Shown here: piece by piece, positions 37,212 through 48,780 of the stretch
Position numbering within the stretch: the first letter of the stretch is position 1
Layout: each line of letters begins with the position of its first letter
Assembly (NCBI GenBank): GCA_020466095.1
Contig: CM035807.1
Coordinates: 81,573,666 to 81,637,665 of the forward strand
Reading direction: 5' to 3'
From: Chlorops oryzae
Taxonomy: Eukaryota > Arthropoda > Insecta > Diptera > Chloropidae
Length of the DNA: 64,000 nt
Position numbers and translations under genes: made by a program
Notes under the pieces: generated by a model
What the model saw: the letters and a program-made list of their open reading frames with translations, nothing else
Databases searched by the model: none
What the model was told of the DNA's origin: nothing

Positions 37212-37534
37212 GAAAATTTAAAGAGATGAAAGAGAAAAAGTTTAAATAGAAACAAATAAATAAAGAAAAAATATAATAATTAAATTTTAAAAAAATATTA
37301 ATAAAAGAAGATAAAAAAAAGTCAAAGCAAAAAATAAATTTTTTTTCCCAGTCGCTGGTGACAGTTGATTTAACCGCGAGACAGTTATATCAACCATCAG
37401 GTAGTTATATCCTTATTGACTGTGTTTGTACTGTTGAGTTGACCGCTAATGTACATAAGTTAACAATTAACGGTGAACTCGGTTATTTTAACCTGCTTTT
37501 TCAGTTAATATAACTACCTTTTTCTCTCGGTGTA

Positions 37535-39750
37535 TGTATATGCATACCTAATTATTGAAATTTTCCTCAGTATGAAATATTTCTTTATATCATTTTCTTT
37601 CAGTTCTTCTTCTTAAGCTGAGCTTACAACTTCTTCCTCCTTAAACTTTTTACCGTTTATTATCTTTTCAATGCCCATTATTAGCTCGATAGAGTCTACG
37701 ATTGTTGTCATATAGCACAAAAAATAAGAAGAACGAAGAAATGCTTTCAAAAAGTTTTCGAACTAAGTAATTTTACTCGCTTTAACATGCCGCAATAAGC
37801 TCATTAAAGTTTTTCTTTTACTTTTCTCGGCTTGGCATTTCCACATAAGGATTTTACACACTCTTCTTAAAGAAGTACTTTTATGCTAGTTGGGAATGCA
37901 CTTTGAATATGATGATTTTTTCGTTTTTTGATTTACGTTCTTAAGCAGAAGTAAAGAGGAATGTTAAGGAATGATATTAAAAACAAAAAAAAAAAATACA
38001 AGAAAAAGATAGGCTATTAAAGTGATAAAATATTTAATAATTCATGCGAGTATTTTTTCAACTCATTCGCAACTCTAGAGGCACTCTTCAATTCAATTTC
38101 AGATGAATTTAAATTCTGAAAGTTCATTTTAATCCTTTTGAACATATTTACGAATATAACGAGAATCCTTTTTCACGCTAAACATAAGAAACATACACAT
38201 AACTTAACTGAGTTCTAATTCACAACAGGTGCTCGGTTGTAATAATTTTTCATGTGATAATTGAAAAGGAAATTATTGTGCAGTGAGTTTTAATTTTCTT
38301 ACAATAAAGAGGCAATTTCTTTTAAGTAACTTTGGTTTCGAAATCAAGAGAAGGTGAAAAATTCAGCGGAGAACATAATAGAATAATAAAATTTTAACAT
38401 CTGGAATTTTGCACATCATTAAAAGGTTCTTGTTTAAGTCTTTAAAAGAAATGATGTATGGAAAGACCTTTTGTGAGTACTGCTCCCAGACTTATCAAAA
38501 ATACTTTTATTAGCATTAGTCCCCTTCAATAAATATAAATAAATAAAAAATTAATATATACTAGCAATTATGTATTCAATTTTTGTTTTCTTTGCACATT
38601 AAATTTGTCGCATTTGTTTAAAAGGAAATTTTTCGTTTTTCTTCTGATTTCAGGTAAAAACTTTAAATTCTGAAGTCCCAAAATGGAGATCAAGGAGCGC
38701 CTGGATGTGATTTATGTAGTGGAAGAAGTTATCCAACTTCATTGTAATCAAATAATTTTCATAAATTTCGTACCGTCTGGCAGCTTCGGACCAGAAATGG
38801 AAAAAAGAGGCGAAATTTTTTTTAAATTTTTTGGAAAGTTTTGCTATTTTCATCTACTATGTTATATTGAGTTTTTTGGTTCAGTTGTTGCAGTTCCTTT
38901 CTTCATGTCTAAGGCTTAAATTTTGCTATAGAAAGAGAAATAAAACATTAAACGGTTCACAAGATATAGAAACTTAATTCTCGGCCAAACTTTTCGAGAT
39001 CAATTTAAAATGGACCAATTTGCCAATCTAGCAAGACCAAACAAAGGGATGTGCTACATTTATCAAGGACTGTATCAGGAACTGCAGCCATTGATTTGTT
39101 TAGAATCGATAACCTCAAAAATGTTGCATTGTTCTACCCTGATTGTCGGAAGTGTTTCATTTTTGCTAAAGAAAACCTTGTGAAAATGTTTTATGAAGAA
39201 TTCCTTTAAAGAACCGAGACAACTTTGCTTTGAAATCCAATTCTCGACATCGCAAATATGTCTGCAAACACTTCAATACATCCAAAAGAGCAGAGGATCT
39301 CAAACTTGCCACAGAAATACCTACTTCATGAAATAGCTCTACGGCTCAATGAAGTCTTGTAAAATTTTAAACAAGAAAAATATGAGTTTTGGGTCAAAAA
39401 TCGACTGAGTTTGGAAAAAAAAGGTTCAATGGACTAATGTTGCGATGAAAACCAATTTTGTTTGAAATTTCCCCATCATGTTCATATTTTTTTCTCAATT
39501 TTTATTTTATTTATTTATTTTTTTTACACATTTTTAGATTTAAAAACGATAACCATTATTGCATTTTGATTGCACGAAAAAAGGAAACCTCAAACTTTTG
39601 GAATAATTCAAAAAATTAGAACTGCCACGCAGAGAGAACGCTTGTTGAATTGTAAAAATAGAAAAAATTAAAAAAAAACCCACTCGGCTGCTAAATGAAC
39701 AAGCTTTATTCAGCTTAAATTGCATTTACTTTAAAACGTAGTTAAAAATA
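37535..39750. other. Gene-free region
   Basis: AT-rich sequence with poly-A/T tracts. Frames at 38650-38919 on both strands overlap and have no recognisable domain. No transposon ends were recognised. Confidence 0.4.
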
Positions 39751-40548
39751 AAACAAGTAAGAAAGCTAAAGTCGGTCAAGCCCGACTTTGAAATACCCAG
39801 CGTCCCGACATTATGAGCGCACTATAATTTGCTTCTCTATTTGTGGGCGTGGCAGTGGGCGGGCCACATAAATTATTTCCCTACACCTTTCATTCGCCTT
39901 AGTCAACCTATGTTGTGATTTTGAAGCTTCTACGCCTTTTACCTCGGAAGTTACGAAAAATCTTCATTTGTGGGCGTGGCAGTGGGCGGGCCACATAAAT
40001 TATTTCCGTACACCTTTCATTCGCCTTGATGAACCTGTGTTGCGAATTTGAAGCTTCTACGCCTTTTACTTCACAAGTTACGATAAGCCCTTAATTGTAG
40101 GCTTATTTGTGGGCGTGGCTCGAGGAGGGCGGCGTCCATTTTTTTTTCGGGACATATCCCTTTTGGTAGTTTACCAGTACACCAAATATCAATGGAATGA
40201 GTTAGGTTTTTCGCAAGTTACAAGCATTTTACTGAAAACACAATAAATTCATTTGTGGGCGTGGTAGTGGGCGGATGTCTCCCATTTTTACTTAGGATCA
40301 TACCCGGACCCCGATATACATGTGTACCAAATTTCGACTTCATTGGTTCAGCCGTTTCGGAGGAGATCCGACCACGGACAGACGGACGGACGGACAGACG
40401 GACGGACGGACAGACGGACATGTCTAAATCGATTCAGTTTTCGATCCTGATCATTTCTATATATATTTTTGTCTTTATCTCCGGAGCTTAAATCTCCCTG
40501 TTACAAGATTCGCACAAAACTAATATACCCCGCTTACGCTGGGTATAA
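39751..40548 (-). mobile_element. DINE-1/INE-1-like non-autonomous Helitron
   Basis: Read on the minus strand it starts TTATACCCAGCGTAAGCGGG (complement ending 40548). It then contains GACATGTCCGTCTGTCCGTCC and several copies of the word CCACGCCCAC, the recognisable layout of DINE-1/INE-1 elements in flies. Four copies of TTTGTGGGCGTGG occur on the plus strand at about 39840, 39966, 40108 and 40251. The first two belong to a tandem 126-bp unit. An AGTCGG/CCGACT hairpin lies near the other end (about 39770-39787). Non-coding. Confidence 0.8.
40377..40421. repeat. GGAC/CAGACGGA short tandem repeat inside the Helitron
   Basis: About eleven tetranucleotide units of ACGG/ACAG type, the characteristic internal repeat of DINE-like elements. 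Confidence 0.85.
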
Positions 40549-41559
40549 AAATAAAAACCAGGGAGCAATCATTTTTCGATGGTAAAATAATAGTCGATTT
40601 TAAAAATCCAATTTTTAAACGCAAGCATACATCGAGTGGACACAAATCGATCATTGAAGCGAGACCTTTTTACGAAAAAAAAAATAAATAAATTTAACGA
40701 ATAAATTTATGACTGCACTAATTGAAGAAGCCCAGGAAATTATTTCATTTCATTTCTTTTCACCATCGAAGCCGTGCGTGCACTGCTATACAAACTGAAT
40801 GAAACACAAAATGGACCATGAGTCTTCATTTCGAGATTTTTTTTTCGCCTTTACGATGATAAATTTTCTCGCAGTCCCAACAAAATGAAATTGTCTGCGC
40901 TAAGAAATTATTTATTGTTATAGTTTCTTTTGTAAGGTAATAAATTTGTGTTTTTTTTTTTTTAGAAATTTTAAGCTGGATTATCTAAACGAACTTCCGA
41001 AAATATGTTTCTATTTGAAAAGTGGACTTATTGCTTTATCTTCTTTGCAGTGAAAAGGAGGCCAATATACCAAAAATAGGAATAAACCTGAGTTAATCGG
41101 AGGCCAATTCAGACCAGTCAAATTTTATAAATGTTCATAGACCACTTACATATGTATGTATGGATGTATGTGAGTCGATTAGACCTTGAACATCAACCAA
41201 AAGAAGATTTGCGAGGGGAGTGATGCTTATGCTGCTAATTCTGAGATCTCCTCAAATACAGGTTTAAGTCTCGAATTGACCAAAAAACTGTAATATGTGG
41301 AGTGTTCAGATGGCAGATTGATAACATTCGATTCGAGGCTCTACATTAAAAAATACAGTTGAATAAATTTTTCGACTGGCAAATTAAAAAGGAATATAGC
41401 TTAATTGACTGTTGAAGGATTTGTTGAGGAGCAGAATTTAGGGATGCTCAGTCCTGAGAAAATATCGATTTTACGATACCTAACGGTCTACCGAGGAAAT
41501 ATCGATACGATGATATTTCGGCCAAGAAAACATTGATATATCGATATATTTACTAAAAA
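40549..41559. other. Gene-free region ending in a CGATA cluster
   Basis: AT-rich non-coding sequence. The last 100 bp (about 41460-41555) hold several TATCGAT/CGATA words in both orientations. Similar words reappear beyond the mariner near 43120-43190. Confidence 0.5.
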
Positions 41560-41561
41560 TA

Positions 41562-42841
41562 TTAGGTGTAGTAAAAAGAAATCCATTATTTTTCCAATAG
41601 ATGGCGTTATTTATCTGCATCTCGCGTTGTATAAGTCCGATCGTGTTCCGCTAGGGGGCATTAGAAAGATGACAGTTCCTACTAAAAAAGCTTTTTTGAC
41701 ACTTTTTTGATTGATTGATTCAGTTTTGTTTGAGAGCTTGTCAAAGATGGACATCAGCAAAGAGAAAATTCGCTACATTTTACAGTTTTTCTTCGATAAG
41801 GGAGAAAACGCAAGCCAGGCGGCTGAAAATGTGAATAGCGTTTATGGACCTGATACTGTAACAGCCAATCATGCGCAATTTTGGTTTCGTCGATTCCGTT
41901 CCGGTAACTTCGATGTCATGGATGCACCACGCACTGGAAGGCCAATTGTCGAAAATGTCGATAAAATGATGGAAATTATCGAGTCCGACCGTCATGTTAG
42001 CACTGTTTCGATTGCAAAAGAGCTAAAGATTGCACAAAAAGCCGTTTGGAACCATTTGAATAAGGCTGGATACACAAAGAAGCTCGATGTATGGGTGCCA
42101 CACGAGTTAACGCAAAAAACCTCATAGACCGAATTTCCATCTGCGAATCGCTGCTGAACCGCAACAAAATCGACCCATTTCTGAAGCGGTTGGTGACTGG
42201 TGATGAAAAGTGGGTCACTTACGACAACGTCAAGCGAAAACGGTCGTGGTCGAAACACGGTGAACCGGCGGAAACGGTGGCCAAGCCAGGATTGATGGCC
42301 AGGAAGGTTTTGCTGTGTGTTTGGTGGGATTGGCAGGGAATTATCTACTATGAGCTGCTCCCATACGGCAAAACTCTTAACTCGGAACTCTACTGACAAC
42401 AATTGGACCGTCTGAAGGAAGCAATCGCCCATAAGCGGCCAGCTTTGGCCAATAGGAGAGGAATTGTGTTCCATCAGGACAACGCCAGGCCACACACATC
42501 GATAGTGACTCGCCAGAAGCTCCGGGAGTTTGGTTGGGAGGTTCTTCTGCATCCACCTTATAGTCCGGACCTGGCACCAAGTGATTACCATCTGTTCCTG
42601 TCCATGGCGAACAATTTTGCTGGTGAAACATTCGCTTCAAGAGAGGCTTCTGAAATTCGACTGTCTCAATTTTTTGCTAATAGGAACGAGGGCTTCTATG
42701 AGAGAGGCATAATGAAATTACCTTTAAAATGGCAACAAGTTATCGAACAAAACGGCGCATATATGACCTAAATCGGGTCATTCTAACTATCTTAAATAAA
42801 GCCCTCAATTTAATGCAAAAATTTCTTTTTACTACACCTAA
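41562..42841 (+). mobile_element. Mariner transposon, copy 2 (decayed)
   Basis: This copy is 1280 bp, plus strand, with TA at both flanks (41560-41561 and 42842-42843). It matches copy 1 closely over its whole length. Differences that account for the length are an 11-bp extra segment (AAAGCTTTTTT-type, near 41685-41697), a 7-bp deletion inside the right inverted repeat (near 42822), and one missing base in the gene. Confidence 0.97.
41747..42771 (+). pseudogene. Mariner transposase pseudogene
   Basis: The frame opens at the same ATG (MDISKEK) as copy 1. It is broken twice: an A run has six instead of seven bases (42114-42119), causing a frameshift just after the WVPHEL linker, and a Cys codon has become TGA (42394-42396). 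A few other residue changes are visible, including Arg to Ser, Lys to Met and Thr to Ala in the first 110 residues. The catalytic Asp codons are retained downstream. No full transposase can be made. The small number of lesions indicates recent decay. Confidence 0.95.
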
Positions 42842-42843
42842 TA

Positions 42844-43273
42844 AAAAAATTAAATTTTTGCCATAGTTGAATAAAGGGATTTCTCCTTCAAAAGAACTTC
42901 AATTGAATTGAACATGGCTATCAAACTAGGTTTCGTAATACGACTTTCAGATAAAACTTTCTAACTAACAAGATGCATTTTCTTTGTTTCCTTAAGTTTG
43001 TTGTCTTCCCTGAAAAGCATACATTTGTTCCACATAAACTACATTGCGCTTTTTTTTACTTTCAATGGGAAATTTCTTTTTCCGTGTTAACTTTAAGAAT
43101 GAAAATTCGACTTTCACAAAATCGATACAAGATACTTACTTAAAATATGAAGCTCTAAGATCGATATATCGATGTTTGGTATCGGTATTACCCAACCCTT
43201 GAAGCAATTCCGGTTGGGTTCATTCGAATATTTCCATCAGATTTTTTGAGCTTTTTATTTGTTTATACATATA
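42844..43273. other. Flank of mariner copy 2 with CGATA words
   Basis: Non-coding. GATCGATATATCGATG at about 43160-43175 and GGTATCGGTATTACCCAACCC just after it echo the cluster on the other side of the mariner. Confidence 0.4.
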
Positions 43274-43275
43274 TA

Positions 43276-43442
43276 CAGTCGAAACTTAATTGCAACTTTC
43301 AATGTACCGTGATAAACTTTAATTACAAAGAGAATTCTTATAAGGAGAAAAAAGTAAAAGAAATCGCAGTGAAAAAGCCCTCAGAAGATTCGCTATAGAG
43401 AAAAATTCGTTAAAGGGAGTTCGTTGTAGAGAGTTTTGACTG
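43276..43442. mobile_element. Small pogo-like MITE
   Basis: The ends CAGTCGAAACT (43276) and AGTTTTGACTG (ending 43442) are inverted repeats flanked by TA (43274-43275 and 43443-43444). A CAGTC start with TA duplication is typical of pogo/Tigger-type derivatives. It is 167 bp and non-coding. Confidence 0.65.
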
Positions 43443-43444
43443 TA

Positions 43445-46400
43445 TATATGTAGATATGTTTAGGAAGGGTTCCTTCACTGTAGGAGGGAGTTTTGGCTAG
43501 AAAAAATTCACCTTTTTTTTAACTTCCATCAGAAATGGCGTTTCTCGAGTAGCACTTTTTAAGCGTCATGAGATCGATATGCATAACAGTAATATAAATA
43601 TATAGGATTATAAAAACATTGACTCCAATATTTAAATTAAATTATTTAGTTTAAAAATAGAAGACAACATTAGGGGTCTTTCATACGTAATGTCACCAAC
43701 ATTTTTGAAAAGAAAAGCAGTACATTTGCTAAAAATTGAGACTAAAAAGACAAGGGAACACATGGGTTATTTTTCATTAATTTAATTTAACAGTGAAAAG
43801 CAGTACAAACAGTAAAAAGAAGTAAATTTAGTGTGCTACGAAGTACGAAGTACTCCCAAAAACAGTACGGTTGGTCACAATATTCATACCGCAGCCCAAA
43901 AATTTTTGATTTTTGATGATTACTACAGTTACCCGCAGCACACGTTGAAGAGCACGGTAAAATTCGAATTTTTCAAAATTTTATAAACTTTTATTTGAAA
44001 TATTTTCCTTTCCAAAAAGAAAATAAGCAGAAGAAATGCACCTTTAATTGGAAGCACATAAAGGCATCCCTTCTTTGCCGGTTGGGAATTGGACTCAATC
44101 AGTCATTGGTTGCATATTAATAGAAATATTATTACCCAAGAAAGAAGCTGGAAATTAGTTTAAAAGTTAAAATACCGAGAAACTCAACCTCGAAGGAGAG
44201 ATACCTAGATAGATTCGGAGAGTCGCTGCAGAGACCTGAGGATAGAAATATGCTTGCCTGTGACTTTATGCGCGGAATTTTGAGCTCGTTATTAAATTGT
44301 TACCAACTTTGTTGGGAGATTTTCTGCGGCGTACACCGGTCGCGGCCTACATTCGAGCGGCTATGGTGGAGCACGTTGCATAAGACGTGCTCAAAAACGT
44401 GCTCCAAACGCAGGCGTTTGCTTTCTACTTAAATATATGGCGACGCTGCTAAATCGCGCGCAAAATCTCCATAAACTTTATTTGTTTTTCTTTTTTTTTT
44501 ACATTATATTTTTGTTTGTTTTTTGAATCATCCTTCGTGTTGGTTTTTATTTTTGAAAAACTTCAAAATACAGTTTTCCCTTCTTTTTTCCGTGTAGTCG
44601 GTTGTTTTTTTTTTTTTTTTTGGTTTTTTTCTTACATTTTTTTGCGTGCTTAACAAGTTGCAAAACTTTTTCACGCACACATTTGTTATGCTTTATAAGG
44701 CGCCAAATAAGCAGAAAAATTGTTGAAAAAGTCCAAGCCCACAAGCGGGCTGAGCACGGGGCGGGCGAAAGACGTGAAAATGAAAATGCGAGAATTCGAA
44801 AATTTGTTTATTCCGCGCGTAGAGGCGTGCTGGCGTGGAGTGTCATGCATAAAATATCGAATTATTATGTTACGAAAAGCACCTTATATACAGCTCATTT
44901 CGTGGGAAAAGATGCAAGACTGAAAGGAGATACTTCTGTTTCCTACTTCTTCTGTTTCTCCGATCTTCGGTTTCTGGTTCGTTTGTGGGTATTTTTCTTA
45001 TGATTTGAATCTAAGGTCAGAGTTTCTTTTTTCTTCCTTTGCTCGCATTTCTTTTCGATTCCGCCTAAAAATGTGAGAAAAGTTTTAATACTTTTTGTTT
45101 GTTAACATGCCCCACGCTCAAGCTGTTTAGCGTTAAGAGCTGGAGAGTGTCACCATGTAGATACATACATACATAGATACATACATAGGTGTGTGCCGCA
45201 TTGATGAAGAGCTGCGGAAAACTGGTGACAACACGCCATTGAAATGCTAAAAAGTTCAATTTTGTAGAACTTTGAAGGTGGATTTGCTTTTACAACGAAA
45301 TGAAGAACTTTTTTTTTTTCATTTTCTCCTTCATTTTTTTTTTTTTATAAGAACTTAAGTCCCGAAGTTAAGGAAAGGGAAAACACATTTTAGGAGTTTA
45401 AAATAAACTTATTATAAGCGCTTTTCGGTGGGTGGTGAGTTATAAATTTAACAGTTTTCTTGGACCCTTGGGAGTACATTTTTTTTTTTTTTTAATATAT
45501 CGTCTTGTAAGACGCAAAAATGTGAAAGTTATGAGAACAAAAAGTTGCTCAAGTAGCTCAAAGAAAAGATAGAAAAATTAGCTTTCGATAACGAGGTTCT
45601 AAATAGAGTTTCAAAGACAATGTCAGTAGGGATTTTCGAGTCAAATGACTAGGATTAATATGTGGACTGTTAGTTAAGAGATTGAAGGATTTACAAGTTA
45701 GGAATAGAGACTCAGAGAATTGCCAGAGACCATTGCGAGGACAAATATCAATAATTACAATTGGTCTAAAAAACTGACATTACCTGGGATACCACTATCG
45801 GCGCAAATATCACAATCAGCGCCGATTTGTGTCGGGCCAGATCGGAACAAATTTCAAGACTTTCCACAACTACATTATCGTCGCATTATGCCCAAAATAT
45901 ATCGGGAAACAAGAAAATTGGCACAAAAATCGTTCAAGACGATCACACGATCACGGTCAGCATCAGAGTCCAAAAATTATGTTCATACTATCGGCGCATG
46001 ATTGCAACAAAAATCGGCAAAGGCGAGAAAAGCGAGAAAAATTCCAAAATTGAGAAATAAATTCCACCGGGAAGCTAGTGATAATTTAAAATGTTATCGA
46101 AAAAATCGCAACATATAAATCGATAATAGAAAAAGGAAATTAGATCAATCGAAGTTTCTTTAGTAGTTATTTCTCAAGGAGTCATCTCAAAAATTCCTCA
46201 CGAAGAGAGTTGACCGGCAAGTCCCTAACACTATTTTTTTTTAAAATAGTATTTCAACCATGTCGACTTATGTAAGTTTCCCAACATTAATTTCTTCAAT
46301 TTCAACTTTACAAGCAAATAATGCAATCCCAAAAGATTTGTCTTCATAACTTTTCGAAATCCTTTCAAATTTCATGAGCGCAAAACTTTTCTGTTGTTTT

Positions 46401-48439
46401 TTTTTTTTTTTTTTCTTTTTTGGTAAATTTAATTTACCCTATTTCTATCGAAATGTATATAGAAACTTTTGACAACACTTTCTGTTCAAATGAAATTGTT
46501 GGAAGTTCAAAAGAGCTTGTAAGAAGTGCGAAAAAATAAAATGGAAAATGGAAAATAAAAAATACAAAATAAAATACAGCAAAAAATTGGTTAAAAGTGA
46601 AAACGTTACGAATTCTTTGAAGGAAAAAATTGGCGAAACTGTTTTAAAATTCGAAATAAGTCAGGCTATGAAAGAAAAACAGAAAAGTGAAAAGGAGAAA
46701 GGACCTCCACAAAGAGGAACTTAAGCGAAAGGGTAAAACAGGAAGCTGATGGAACTTTTCCATTTAAGTGTTTGTCAGGAAATTTTCATTTCCGTTAAAG
46801 TATGAAAGTTAGTTTGGATTTCTTTCATCTTTAAAGGAACGTGTTAACTTTAAAAGACGTCGCAGGAATATTCAAAATAAGTAGTTAAAGCAAAAAAAAA
46901 AAAATTTTGCTCAGTCAAGACGTGTCTCGCATCTGCAGATTACAGAAACGTCATGAGGTTTTAACATTTTCCTCTTTTTTTTATTATTTTATTGTTTTTT
47001 ATTTTGTTTGAAAAGCATTCTTCTTAAGCGTCTATTGACTCTGTGCTTGGCAACGAGAGTGCGAGGCTCAAAAGGCAAGAAACTATAGGGGGGAAAAAAG
47101 GAGTTCAAAAGTCAGTCGACTTTTAAGAAAGGAAAAAATCATTGAGATTTCACTGAAGCATAATAATTTAACGAGTTGGCTTTGTTCGTTCGGTTTGAAC
47201 TGGAAAAATGCATCGAGGGTAAAGAATTCGATGGAGAACAAACTTTCAGCACATATGCAAGTGATTTTTGCCGGAAGAGAAATGCATGCAAAGCACTCTG
47301 GTTAAACAATTGATTTATGCGAAGGATTGTGAAGTAAATCTGATCACAATAAAAGAGTGAAGCTTTTCAATGCTTCAAAGCGTGGTTAAAGTGAAAGTTT
47401 TTACCCCCTAAAAGCTTCCAATTGCGGACTATGTACCCTAAATTATGTGACCTCCTTCTTTGAAATCTGTCCCACTTTCAATTCTTCCAAGAGAAGATAG
47501 AACCCGAGAATCTTTCGAGCCATTGCAAGCTCTGAACAGGCTTAAACCAATGAAACACATTTCCGCAATGCTGGTTGTTTTTCTTCAATCAAACCCTTAA
47601 AACCCGATATAGGGTAGTTTTGATGTAACTATGTATATACCATATGGACATTTCCTGAAAGAGTAACGTTTTTTTCGCGTGCATATAAATTATGATAAAT
47701 GTAAAAGTCCGTCTGGACCGTACGAAGGTATTAAGAGAAAAAAGTCCTATTTTCGCAACCTTGAACTCGGGACTTAAAACTGCTCACGTGTGGCAATACC
47801 CACATGTGGCTTCGAGTCGGCGATTATTTTATTTATTAAAGTGACATTGATGCCTCGGTATGTCTCAGACCATAGCTGTCATTAGTTAGCCAAAGTGTAT
47901 CGGGCCCCACTTACTTATTTGGCTTCGGCATTCGCACTCCTCATGATTCTCATCGCAATATAATTATCCTCATTAGAATTCATTGCGTAAAGCACTTTAA
48001 AACTTCACTGCAAATTGCATTTGAAATTTTGTTGTGCGCGAATTTTCGCACCACAGCAACAAAAACGCATCGAGGCACTTTAACATGCTAGTGGTGTACA
48101 CAAAAAGCACGAAAAACTTTACACTCTATGAAAAACGAAAATAAAAACAATTAAGGGTGTTATAGTCAACAGCGAGCCTGACAATACAATACCACACACA
48201 AACGAACGGTCTTCAGTTTTGCATGGCCGTAGCAAAGCTTCATATGGACGGACTTCTGTTCTCAATTACCTTATGAAATGTGTGATTTTTTAGAAGGGGA
48301 AATTTTCGAAAAATGCAAGGAATTTTTTTTTTTTTTAATTTTCATATAAAATGATTAAACCTGTTTTAAACTCTCCTGAAGGCTATCATTTGAAATTTTA
48401 ATCCTTCGATGTCGTTAAATATGTTCGAATAAGAAATTT
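43445..48439. other. Gene-free region
   Basis: Five kilobases of AT-rich non-coding sequence with many homopolymer runs. A hairpin around GGAGCACG/CGTGCTCC lies at about 44371-44410, and an ATACATAC repeat at 45161-45187. A CG-rich patch at 45790-46020 gives overlapping short frames in all three phases without a recognisable domain. Confidence 0.4.
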
Positions 48440-48780
48440 CATCATAATATCTCTAAGCCTTCCGGTTTTATAGTAGTTTCTGTAATTTTACCAACAGTCC
48501 CTAGTACCGGATACAGTCCATTTTCGAACTTGTTCCCACTCATGTCCCCAACAGCACGTACACCAAATTTCGTGAAGATAGGTTTTCTATAAGAAAACTG
48601 TATAGGGGCAGACGGACATAAAGACAGGAAGACAGACAGGCAGAAGCACGAAAATGGCTTAATCGAATCTCCTTTCGATACAAATTTCATATGGTCTATC
48701 TCGACTGGTTCTGGGTGTAACACACAACCGCACAAACAGAATATATAACCTCGCTACAGACTGTTTGGGGCATAAGAACA
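48440..48780. mobile_element. DINE-like/Helitron-like repeat fragment
   Basis: It contains CACCAAATTTCGTGAAGAT followed by a CAGACGGACATAAAGACAGG block and a TGGCTTAATCGA word. These three occur in the same order as the ACCAAATTTCG, ACAGACGGACGGACGG and AATCGATTC blocks of the element at 39751-40548. The ends are not clear. It is probably an old diverged relative in the same orientation. Confidence 0.55.

Larger units (their letters stand above)
36633..37532. mobile_element. TA-flanked DNA element carrying two tRNA-like modules
   Basis: The ends CACCGAGAGAAA (36633) and TTTCTCTCGGTG (ending 37532) are inverted repeats flanked by TA (36631-36632 and 37533-37534). Both subterminal regions are filled with variants of CAGTTAAATCAAC and its complement, which look like repeated binding sites. 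Two tRNA-like stretches lie in the middle, both on the plus strand. There is no transposase frame. The element is 900 bp. Confidence 0.8.

Noticed and set aside
44316..44470. Possible TIR element with GGAGATTTT ends
   Set aside because: Only 9 bp match at the ends and no target duplication was seen; the internal GTGCTC hairpin alone is insufficient.
45720..46060. Overlapping frames of 74-93 codons in all three phases
   Set aside because: No recognisable domain, no splice context and three competing frames; probably a repeat with repeated CGGCGC words.
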